Virus record (IMG/VR): IMGVR_UViG_3300006921_000024
Coordinates: 1-48,690 of that record
Source of the DNA: a virus
DNA length: 48,690 nt
Strand: one strand, 5' to 3'
This document shows, piece by piece, positions 7,284 to 14,331 of this stretch; the first letter of the stretch is position 1, and every line of letters starts with the position of its first letter. The notes under the pieces are model-generated. The model did not search any database. It was not told where the DNA came from and saw nothing but the letters and a program-made list of their open reading frames with translations. The translations under genes were made by a program, and so were the position numbers.

Positions 7284-8496
7284 GCAAGAATCGCTGAGTA
7301 AGATCAGCAAAGACTTAATGCTAAAAGAACCGTTCTACGGTTTCTTTCTAATAATGCTAAATAAAGTATGGCATGATGCTATTGGAACAGCAGCTGTCAG
7401 CAAAAACGGCATTAACTATCAGCTCACTATTAGTGAGAAATTTTGGGAACCTTTATCTGAGTTACATCGTATGGGTCTTCTTAAACATGAATTACTTCAT
7501 ATTGCATTTAACCATCTTACTACTTTTGATTTATTCAAAGATAAGAAGCTAGCTAATATTGCTATGGATATGGAAATCAATCAATATATTGATAAAACAT
7601 GGTTACCTGAAGGCGGTATAGATATAGATGATTATCCTGATCTTCATTTAAATAGAAGAGCAGGTAGTAGATATTACTATGATAAGCTTCAACAATTTCA
7701 AAAGAAGAAAAAACAAGATGGCAGCTGTGGCTGTGAGAATATGGATAAACTTCTTGATGCTGTAGAAAAAGGTCAATGTCAAGCTAAAATAGGAATGCCT
7801 GGAGGAGAAAGTAAAGATGTCAATATGCCCCATCATCCTTGGGAAGACTTTGAGAATTTACCTGATGCAGAAAAGCAGCTTATAGAAAAGCAATTGCAAA
7901 GAGTATTAAATGAAGTAAAAAATCAAGCCGAAAAGAAACAGGGTAATATCCCTGGTGAGATGGAAGGTATAATTAAAATTCAAGAAATAGTTCCTCCTAA
8001 ATTTAATTGGAAGAATTATCTCCGACGTTTTACAGGTATTAGTACTAAGATTTTTACGAAGAAGATTCGTAGAAAGGAAAATACTAAGTTTCCTGATATG
8101 CCTGGTATGAAGGTTAAGATGAAACAAAAGCTTATGTTAGCTATAGATACATCTGGATCTGTTTGTGATGATGAGGTTAAAGAGTTTATGAATGAGATGC
8201 ACCATATATATAAAACTGGTGTAGATATAACTCTTGTGCAGTGTGATACTTATATACGAGATATTAGCGAATATAAAGGTACATATGATCTTAAGCTTCA
8301 TGGCCGTGGTGGTACTGACTTTACTCCTGTTATAGAATATTTTAACAAGAATACTAGTTATACTAGTCTTGTATATTTTACTGATGGAGAGGCAAGTACT
8401 AGTGTTAGTCCTAGAGCCAAAGTATTATGGGTTCATTCTGAACAATCAGATATCAATGAAGACCTTCCTGGTTTAAAAATTAAATTAGAATTATAA
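7276..8496 (+). CDS. Putative metallopeptidase with C-terminal VWA domain (DUF2201-like)
   Basis: A 406-residue two-domain protein. The N-terminal domain has the zincin motif HELLH at 71-75, with NIAMDMEIN downstream as the likely third-ligand region. The C-terminal domain is von Willebrand factor A-like with a full MIDAS: DTSGS at 291-295, GGTDF, and FTDGEAS. This pairing is known as the VWA-like/putative metallopeptidase family, usually encoded beside a MoxR-type AAA+ ATPase, which is exactly the next gene. The middle linker is Lys/Gln-rich and contains a CGC pair. By analogy with MoxR-VWA systems, the pair may act as a metal-dependent chaperone or remodelling machine. Its substrate in a phage is unknown. 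Confidence 0.82.
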   Translation: MNKQESLSKISKDLMLKEPFYGFFLIMLNKVWHDAIGTAAVSKNGINYQLTISEKFWEPLSELHRMGLLKHELLHIAFNHLTTFDLFKDKKLANIAMDMEINQYIDKTWLPEGGIDIDDYPDLHLNRRAGSRYYYDKLQQFQKKKKQDGSCGCENMDKLLDAVEKGQCQAKIGMPGGESKDVNMPHHPWEDFENLPDAEKQLIEKQLQRVLNEVKNQAEKKQGNIPGEMEGIIKIQEIVPPKFNWKNYLRRFTGISTKIFTKKIRRKENTKFPDMPGMKVKMKQKLMLAIDTSGSVCDDEVKEFMNEMHHIYKTGVDITLVQCDTYIRDISEYKGTYDLKLHGRGGTDFTPVIEYFNKNTSYTSLVYFTDGEASTSVSPRAKVLWVHSEQSDINEDLPGLKIKLEL

Positions 8497-8508
8497 AAAT
8501 TACAATCA

Positions 8509-9678
8509 ATGAGTCAAGTAAAATTAAATGTTGATGAAATGAAAACTTTCATCAAACATATGGTTAATAATAACAAGTATATACAAGAAACAGGTAAAGT
8601 TCCTGTAGCTGTAAATATTGAAGGTGAAGCGGGCCTTGGTAAAACTTCCGCTATTTTGCAATTAGGCAGTGAGCTAGAAATGCAAGTAGTAAAACTAAAT
8701 CTAGCGCAGCTAGAAGAATTAGGTGATCTTGTAGGTTTTCCTGTTAAAGAATTCCAAGTTAAAAATAACGAAGGTAAATCTCTATGGGTTACTGAACAAG
8801 AAATCGATACTGCTAATAAGAAAGGTTTTAAAGTTGTAGACAAAAGAATGTCTCATGCTGCTCCTGAATGGATTCAGGGTCGTGGTGAAGGCGGATTCTT
8901 AGTTCTAGATGATTATACTAGAGCTGATCACAGATTTATGCAAGCATGTATGGAATTGATAGACAAACAAGAATATGTTAGTTGGAGACTTCCTAGAAAC
9001 TGGCATGTAATCTTAACTACTAATCCTGACAATGGTGACTATAATGTTACTAGTCTAGATAATGCACAAAAGACTAGATTTATATCTATAGACACTAAGT
9101 TTGACGGTCCTGTATGGGCTCGTTGGGCAGAGAACGTTGGTATAGATGGTCGTTGTATTAATTTCTTATTAATGCATCCTGAAGTAATTACCACAGATGT
9201 AAATCCTAGGTCTGTTACTACGTTCTTTAATTCTATAAGCTCTATAAAAGATTTTGAGAAAGAGCTTCCTCTTATTCAAATGATTGGCGACGGTTCTATT
9301 GGACCTGATGCGGGTGCTATGTTTGTCATGTTTATTAATAACAAACTAGATAAAATCTTAACGCCCCAACAATTATTAACTCTAGATGACGCAGATTTAA
9401 TTAAAGAAACAAGAGAGTGTATAGGAATTAACGACACATATCGTGCAGATATCGCTAGTGTATTAGCCACTAGATTAATAAATCATTGCTTAGTATTTGC
9501 TCAAACAAATGCTATAAACGACGCAATGAACAAAAGGTTAATTGATTTAACAACTAAGTATGACGCATTCACTGACGATCTTAAATATTATATCGTCAAA
9601 GAATTGTTGGGTGGTAATAAACCTAAGTTTGCTAAGATGATGTTAAATCAAAATGTTTTACAAATGAGTACTAAATAA
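8509..9678 (+). CDS. MoxR-type AAA+ ATPase
   Basis: A 389-residue AAA+ (AAA_5/MoxR-like) ATPase. Walker A is GEAGLGKT at 39-46, Walker B is FLVLDDY at 130-136 (Asp134 and Asp135), sensor 1 is ILTTNPDN, and a conserved ARWAENVGID block follows. MoxR ATPases work with a VWA-domain partner to remodel or insert cofactors into target proteins, and the partner gene lies 12 bases upstream. The leader is A-rich (AAAAATTACAATCA before the ATG). It is probably cytosolic. The phage target is unknown. Confidence 0.85.
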   Translation: MSQVKLNVDEMKTFIKHMVNNNKYIQETGKVPVAVNIEGEAGLGKTSAILQLGSELEMQVVKLNLAQLEELGDLVGFPVKEFQVKNNEGKSLWVTEQEIDTANKKGFKVVDKRMSHAAPEWIQGRGEGGFLVLDDYTRADHRFMQACMELIDKQEYVSWRLPRNWHVILTTNPDNGDYNVTSLDNAQKTRFISIDTKFDGPVWARWAENVGIDGRCINFLLMHPEVITTDVNPRSVTTFFNSISSIKDFEKELPLIQMIGDGSIGPDAGAMFVMFINNKLDKILTPQQLLTLDDADLIKETRECIGINDTYRADIASVLATRLINHCLVFAQTNAINDAMNKRLIDLTTKYDAFTDDLKYYIVKELLGGNKPKFAKMMLNQNVLQMSTK

Positions 9679-9684
9679 TAAAAT

Positions 9685-10863
9685 ATGTTAAATTTACAAC
9701 ACACACTTGAAATACATAGAGTATATTCTGCAAGTAATGGAGGCCGCGACATAACTGGCACAAGTGTTACACCAAACACTGAAAAAGAAATATTTGAATA
9801 TGATCCCGCAGATATTTCTAAGTTACTTGTTAAACAAGAATATTCTCCTAGTCCAGGAGATGTTCTATTTATAGGATCTGGATGCAATGTTCCTAGAATA
9901 AAGTTAAGAGATTTGCTATTAAATAATTATGCAAAAACTACTAATGATGTTACAAAAGCGACTCATATATTTGTAGATACTTCATTTCAAAAAATGGTTA
10001 GTTCTCTTTGGAGTAACACTGTAAGTAAAGCACAATTATTACAGTTTGGTGAATTACTGCATAAACATGATTATTTAAATAAAAGTGAATATGTAGTTTT
10101 AGAAAGTCTTATAAAAGATTTACCAGATGAAGAACAAATAAATGTTGCTAATCATGTTCAATACGAGATACAAAGAAGACAGTCTGATATGTTTAAAGGA
10201 ACGCCAATAATAGAAAATCCTAATAGTCGTTCTAGTTATGTTAATTATGTAAAAGGAGATCATGTAGACAGTTGGAAATATATAATGGATAATCTTGATA
10301 AAGTATATGATTATAAATGTTTAATTAGTCATATAAATGCGGAAGATTCCATAACTATAGATGAAAAGGTATTTCAGCAATTATGTAGTATGTTTGAAAG
10401 TCAGGATCAAGATAATCATATATTAGCTATGGAAATTATGGCTAATAGTAATTACGTCGATTCTCTTATGTATTTAGAAATATTATTTGTTGACCATGGA
10501 TATAGTATGAATGAATGTAAAACTAAAAGACATGTTAATTTTAAGTCTTTAGTAGATTATTTGGGTAAAAATCTTAACTATTTAGGAAGCAGTAGTTCTT
10601 ATACTGCAATTGATTCTTTAATAGAAAAAGATGTTATTACTCTAGATTCTGTAAAATATATTTTTGATAGATATAAAACTGAGTTCTACAGTTCTAGTGA
10701 TTATTTTGAAGTTAAACAAGTTACTCTTAGTGATAAGTTAGCAAAAATACTAAATGTCAATTATATTAAGACTGTTAAAGAAGACTATGTTCCAGAAGTA
10801 ATAGAAGAACAAGTAGAAGAAGAAAAAGAAGTAAAGCCTGAAGAATTTAATTGGGTCGAATAA
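9685..10863 (+). CDS. Unknown 392-residue protein in the replication module
   Basis: I do not recognise a domain with confidence. Residues about 55-95 read as a small alpha/beta unit: GDVLFIGSGCNVPRIKL, then KATHIFVD. Its pattern (buried strand, Gly turn, basic helix, THIFV strand) vaguely recalls a BRCT fold. The rest is predominantly helical with many Asp/Asn/Tyr residues and a heavily acidic end (EEQVEEEKEV...EEFNWVE). That end again gives an acidic tail with a Trp near the terminus, like the two proteins of the SSB segment. It starts 6 bases after the MoxR-type gene, so it may belong to that system. Confidence 0.75.
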   Translation: MLNLQHTLEIHRVYSASNGGRDITGTSVTPNTEKEIFEYDPADISKLLVKQEYSPSPGDVLFIGSGCNVPRIKLRDLLLNNYAKTTNDVTKATHIFVDTSFQKMVSSLWSNTVSKAQLLQFGELLHKHDYLNKSEYVVLESLIKDLPDEEQINVANHVQYEIQRRQSDMFKGTPIIENPNSRSSYVNYVKGDHVDSWKYIMDNLDKVYDYKCLISHINAEDSITIDEKVFQQLCSMFESQDQDNHILAMEIMANSNYVDSLMYLEILFVDHGYSMNECKTKRHVNFKSLVDYLGKNLNYLGSSSSYTAIDSLIEKDVITLDSVKYIFDRYKTEFYSSSDYFEVKQVTLSDKLAKILNVNYIKTVKEDYVPEVIEEQVEEEKEVKPEEFNWVE

Positions 10864-10878
10864 TTAAAAACAAGCAAT

Positions 10879-11373
10879 ATGGTAAGTGAAATTAAATTAG
10901 AATTTCCTGAATTCATAACGCATATTCCTGTAAGTAAAAACAAATGGGTAAAAATTGGATATAATAAAATTCACGCGTCTGTGCACTACACAACTAGGGC
11001 AGCTCTTGTAGCTGCCATGCACGGATATATTGAAAAACATATACCAAATAATCTAACGATTGAAGCACCCGTCGAAACAAAACTAACAGTATATGCACCC
11101 GTAAATTATGGAGTTATGAAAATGATAAAAGATAAAGTAACAGGAAAAAGAAAGATGAGTTGGAAACCAGCTGCTGATGATTATAAACCCAATTGGGATA
11201 TAGGTAATTTAGCTCTTATATGGTTAAAATGCTTAGATGATGTATTAATAAAGAAAGGGATTCTTCCTGATGATACAATAGAATTCTTACAAAGAACTAC
11301 ATACGAATTTGTACCTGTAGCAAACTTTAAAGATAGAAAATTAGCGTATCAAATAAAAACAATTAAACAATGA
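10879..11373 (+). CDS. RusA-like Holliday junction resolvase
   Basis: A 164-residue protein matching the RusA endodeoxyribonuclease pattern. A beta-rich N-terminus is followed by WDIGNLALIWLKCLDDVL (106-123), corresponding to the conserved D-x-x-N-x-x-K...D-A/D-L block, and then ILPDDT at 128-133, the conserved metal-binding Asp pair. RusA-type enzymes cut four-way junctions and clear branched DNA before packaging. The canonical Lys after the Asn is less clear here. The stop codon overlaps the ATG of the nuclease gene as ATGA, so the two are translationally coupled. Confidence 0.7.
   Translation: MVSEIKLEFPEFITHIPVSKNKWVKIGYNKIHASVHYTTRAALVAAMHGYIEKHIPNNLTIEAPVETKLTVYAPVNYGVMKMIKDKVTGKRKMSWKPAADDYKPNWDIGNLALIWLKCLDDVLIKKGILPDDTIEFLQRTTYEFVPVANFKDRKLAYQIKTIKQ
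11355..11366 (+). promoter_or_regulatory. A-rich translation-initiation leader (copy 3 of a 12-mer), inside coding sequence
   Basis: AAAAACAATTAA occurs 3 bases before the ATG at 11370, here inside the last codons of the RusA-like gene. It therefore serves as coding sequence and probable leader at once. Confidence 0.4.
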
Positions 11374-12434
11374 TAGATTACCAAACAATAAGTGCTCTTA
11401 ATCAAAGCACTTTAAAACAAATATTGGTTAGCCCAAAAGCATATATTAAAGCAAAAGAAAGACAAGAGGCAAGAGTTGAGTCTACTGAGCAACATTTTGT
11501 ATTTGGGTCATTAGTAGATATGATGTTGACTGAGTCTAAAGAAGACTTTGATAAAAAGTATGCGGTTATACCTGACGACACAGGAGTGTCTGAGACTATT
11601 GCTAAAATAGTTAGAGGAATATATGAATCTGCTATTGCTGAAGATAAATTATATGATGCAGATATTAAGTATTCTCCTACAAATTTAGAAGACTATCCTG
11701 AAGAAATATTGAAACATTGTAATTATGAGCTTTATCAATCTAGATGGAAAGACGAAACAAGAATTAATAAAATTATAGAACAGGGTTCTAAGTATTTTGA
11801 TATTCTTAAAAAATGTGGGACCAAAACTATAATCACAGAATCTGAATATGCTAAAGCAGTTAATTGTGTTATGGCTCTTAGATCTGATAAGCATACTAGT
11901 AAATACTGTCAAAAGAAATCCAATGACCCTAAAATAGAAATCATAGATAAACATGTAGTTGTATTTGAACATGATGGTCTAGAATTTAAAGGTGAATTAG
12001 ATAGAATTATAGTTGATCATATTAATAAAACTATAACCCCTATTGATTTTAAGACTACTAGTAAATCTGTTCTTAACTTTGAAAATAGTTTCTGGCATTT
12101 CAGATATGATTTTCAAGCAGCTGTATACACTTTAGGTTTAACTAAAGATAAATCAGAAAAGCTTAAAAATTATTATGAAGATGGATATAGTTTTAGACCT
12201 ATGTTGTATATTGTAGTAGAAACCTTTTTAAGTAATGCTCCTATGGTATTTGAGATAAGCAAAGCAGCTATTAACATAGGTTTGTATGGCAATGTAAATA
12301 AATCTTCTAGAGTTAAAGAAAACTTAGAAGGTTTTTATCAAGCAATCAAACGTTTTAAATATGCTACTGAATATAATGCTTGGGATTATCCAATGGAATA
12401 CGATACTAAAGGTAAAACTACAATACGATTATAA
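11370..12434 (+). CDS. PD-(D/E)XK exonuclease (RecB/Cas4/RecE-like phage type)
   Basis: A 354-residue nuclease. The N-terminus (LNQSTLKQILVSPKAY, then FVFGSLVDMML) is the typical start of phage exonucleases of the RecE/DUF3799-like group, with the helix that places the first acidic residues. The catalytic core reads GELD at 208-211, then DFKTT at 226-230, giving the D...(D/E)xK triad. It would process DNA ends to make single strands for the Sak4-like ATPase and SSB-like protein. Coupled by ATGA to the resolvase upstream, and followed immediately (0 bases) by the next gene. Confidence 0.82.
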   Translation: MIDYQTISALNQSTLKQILVSPKAYIKAKERQEARVESTEQHFVFGSLVDMMLTESKEDFDKKYAVIPDDTGVSETIAKIVRGIYESAIAEDKLYDADIKYSPTNLEDYPEEILKHCNYELYQSRWKDETRINKIIEQGSKYFDILKKCGTKTIITESEYAKAVNCVMALRSDKHTSKYCQKKSNDPKIEIIDKHVVVFEHDGLEFKGELDRIIVDHINKTITPIDFKTTSKSVLNFENSFWHFRYDFQAAVYTLGLTKDKSEKLKNYYEDGYSFRPMLYIVVETFLSNAPMVFEISKAAINIGLYGNVNKSSRVKENLEGFYQAIKRFKYATEYNAWDYPMEYDTKGKTTIRL

Positions 12435-13052
12435 ATGAAATTTACAAAAACTGCAACATTTTTGTTTCCGCTACTAAACGTACCAAAGTCTTTGTTTGAT
12501 TGTCATATATTAGATAGCTGGGGTCGACTTAAACATAAGTCCAGATTCCTCAATGCTTATCTAAAAAATGAAACAATCAGTAAATACAAAGAAGAAAATT
12601 ATATTTACATAGTAGTGCGGGGATATAGAGACACAGATTTTGATAAATTTTATACTACTGTACAAGCATTTCCTAATTTCATAGATGATTATGATATTAA
12701 AGAATGTACTGTATTTATCTTTAGTGTTCCGACTGATTTTCAAAAAGACTTTAATTTAATTATTAATGGTAAATATTCTGAAATAAGTGCTGAAAGCAAG
12801 AAACTTATTCTTGCTAATCATTATTTTTCAGGTAAATCTTACACATTACCTCTTATATTAAATAAAGCAATTGTTCTTAAAGAAAGTTGGGAAGAACGTC
12901 TTAGTAATCCTGGATCATCTGCTCAATTATATGATCAGGAAGTATGGCCTATTATAAATAATAAGGCAGAAATTTTAACAAATGAAGTGATTTCTAATCA
13001 CACAACAAATTCAAATTCAAAATTAACACCAACAGGGGACTTCTTCGGATAG
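12435..13052 (+). CDS. Unknown 205-residue protein following the nuclease
   Basis: No named domain recognised. The N-terminus FLFPLLNVPKSLF and the central VPTDFQKDFNLIINGKYS block look like a conserved phage family of unknown function, often found near replication genes in Bacteroidota phages (from memory, not checked). The end is Ser/Asn-rich and finishes with GDFFG. Its start codon follows the nuclease stop directly, so the two are co-translated. The stop codon (TAG, 13050-13052) lies inside a 7-bp hairpin. Confidence 0.72.
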   Translation: MKFTKTATFLFPLLNVPKSLFDCHILDSWGRLKHKSRFLNAYLKNETISKYKEENYIYIVVRGYRDTDFDKFYTTVQAFPNFIDDYDIKECTVFIFSVPTDFQKDFNLIINGKYSEISAESKKLILANHYFSGKSYTLPLILNKAIVLKESWEERLSNPGSSAQLYDQEVWPIINNKAEILTNEVISNHTTNSNSKLTPTGDFFG

Positions 13053-13057
13053 TCCCC
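13035..13057 (+). other. Hairpin spanning a stop codon
   Basis: GGGGACT (13035-13041) pairs perfectly with AGTCCCC (13051-13057) around a TCTTCGGA-type loop. The TAG stop lies in the right arm. There is no T-tract directly after it. It is the first of three hairpins ending in the terminator at 13093-13119. Confidence 0.6.
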
Positions 13058-13074
13058 TTGATTGGGTGCAGTTT

Positions 13075-13089
13075 AGATTATATTAATCT
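13075..13089 (+). other. Small AT-rich hairpin between two GC-rich hairpins
   Basis: AGATTA and TAATCT form a perfect 6-bp stem with a TAT loop. It is weak on its own but is placed midway between the stop-codon hairpin and the terminator. Confidence 0.35.
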
Positions 13090-13092
13090 GAT

Positions 13093-13119
13093 AAGGGCTC
13101 GTTAATTCGGGCCCTTTTT
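13093..13119 (+). terminator. Intrinsic terminator closing the plus-strand replication module
   Basis: AAGGGCTCG (13093-13101) and CGGGCCCTT (13108-13116) form a 9-bp stem with one G-T wobble and a 6-base loop, running into a short T-tract (13115-13119). It ends 28 bases before the next ATG. Confidence 0.82.
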
Positions 13120-13147
13120 ATTATATTTAAATAAAACAAAATTAACT

Positions 13148-13396
13148 ATGGCGAAAGACAGAAACGTACCAGACACAAACATTGATTTAGTAATAAAAGG
13201 AGAGCATCATGCTCGTAACTTTGCTTTAGAAGAATTAGTTAATAGGAAAAGCAAAGAAGGCATAAAGGATCTTAAAGCAGAAGTAATTCGTTTAAAATCT
13301 TTACTTAAAAATCAAGCAAATAATGAAGAAATTATGTTGCAAATACAAGCATTGCTAGTATTACAAAATGGATTAAAGTATAAAAATTCTTTATAA
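13148..13396 (+). CDS. Small charged helical protein, 82 residues
   Basis: A small protein starting with MAKDRNVPDTNIDL, followed by long charged helices (KEGIKDLKAEVIRLKSLLKNQ) that look like a coiled coil. No family recognised. It stands alone downstream of a terminator. A TATATTTA at 13122-13129 could be part of its promoter, but no good -33 element is present. The stop codon lies in the palindrome TTATAA, which also supplies the stop of the converging metallophosphoesterase gene. Confidence 0.65.
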   Translation: MAKDRNVPDTNIDLVIKGEHHARNFALEELVNRKSKEGIKDLKAEVIRLKSLLKNQANNEEIMLQIQALLVLQNGLKYKNSL

Positions 13397-14269
13397 AGGA
13401 AACTTACAAGAATCTACTTGACATAAATGGAAATCGCCTTTACGTCTGTATTCTATAGTTAAAATGCGACCTCCTGTAGGCTTAACGGGTGCGCCTCGTT
13501 CAACGTGCCACCCTTTACTTCCTGTACCATATTCTTCTTTATATGTTCCCGTGATCATCATATGAAGCTGTTTTTGCACATGTCTGTAACTACTGCCTCC
13601 GAGTACGCAAACGTCTCTCACATCGTTTCTTGCAGCGTTTTCGTGAATATGACCCATAGTAAATACATCAAAGTCTTCATACATTTCTAAAGCTCTAGTA
13701 AGATTAAGAGCCCCTTTAGTTACTACACCTCCTCCACCTGATCCGTGGAAATATTTTATTTTAATAGATCTTGTAGAATCTTTTGAATTAGGCTTTTTTC
13801 TTACAATTTGATTTACAATAAACCAACCACCGTAACCTCCTACCATCACATTAGAATGGTTTCTAAGATTAAGAAGTTTTACAAATCTAGCTAGTATATC
13901 AGTCTCTTGCCATTTAATAATTGCTGTCTCATGGTTACCGTAGCCTATAACTGTAAGTAAATGAGAATAAGGTGACCACCATTCTACTGCTGTTTCTACT
14001 ATACTATCTAAATACTTAGAGTTGTTGTGCTCTGGTCTTATGTCAGATTTATTTTTTCTTCTGTCTCCTTGACCCTGCATCAAGCAAAACATGTCTCCGT
14101 TAATGTGGATAGGAATAGATTCTTTTACACAATAATCTAAATCTTTTTTTAATAGTTTCCAATCACATTTAGGATTATCCCAATGTAAATCTGAAAACAT
14201 TGCAATGCGTGCTTTACTACCCCCTAATTTTAATTCGTGGATATTTTTAGCGTGTTCTATAAGTTTCAT
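13391..14269 (-). CDS. Calcineurin-like metallophosphoesterase
   Basis: A 292-residue enzyme with all the metal-binding motifs of the superfamily in order: SDLHWD at 26-31 (Asp27, His29), NGDMF at 57-61, GNHE at 112-115, FHGSGG at 175-180 and MGHIHE at 206-211. These coordinate two metal ions. The substrate could be DNA ends (SbcD/Mre11-like), cyclic nucleotides or phosphoproteins, and the sequence does not decide. Metallophosphoesterases are recurrent in crAss-like genomes. It is the last gene of the minus-strand run, 62 bases after the 1974-residue protein, with an A-rich leader (TTAAAAAATCAAT before the ATG). Confidence 0.85.
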   Translation of the reverse strand: MKLIEHAKNIHELKLGGSKARIAMFSDLHWDNPKCDWKLLKKDLDYCVKESIPIHINGDMFCLMQGQGDRRKNKSDIRPEHNNSKYLDSIVETAVEWWSPYSHLLTVIGYGNHETAIIKWQETDILARFVKLLNLRNHSNVMVGGYGGWFIVNQIVRKKPNSKDSTRSIKIKYFHGSGGGGVVTKGALNLTRALEMYEDFDVFTMGHIHENAARNDVRDVCVLGGSSYRHVQKQLHMMITGTYKEEYGTGSKGWHVERGAPVKPTGGRILTIEYRRKGDFHLCQVDSCKFPL

Positions 14270-14331
14270 ATTGATTTTTTAACTCTCGTTTTGTAAGATA
14301 CGAAACTTTATTTTAAGTAAAAAATTTACCG

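Noticed and set aside
8514-8843. An open minus-strand frame of 109 codons under the MoxR-type gene
   Set aside because: Lies wholly inside a gene with complete AAA+ motifs, and has no leader or neighbours on that strand.
9850-9980. A BRCT domain in the 392-residue unknown
   Set aside because: Only the strand-turn-helix pattern is suggestive. The conserved Trp and Gly-Gly positions of BRCT domains are not found, so I did not name it as such.
13053-13147. A tRNA or other structured RNA gene in the longest gap
   Set aside because: The hairpins are separate short stems. There is no cloverleaf, anticodon arm or CCA end. The last hairpin fits an ordinary terminator.
14317-14329. Terminator between the 1974-residue gene and the metallophosphoesterase
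   Set aside because: The inverted repeat GTAAA-AAA-TTTAC is only 5 bp and AT-rich, and no T-tract follows on the minus strand, so read-through is expected.
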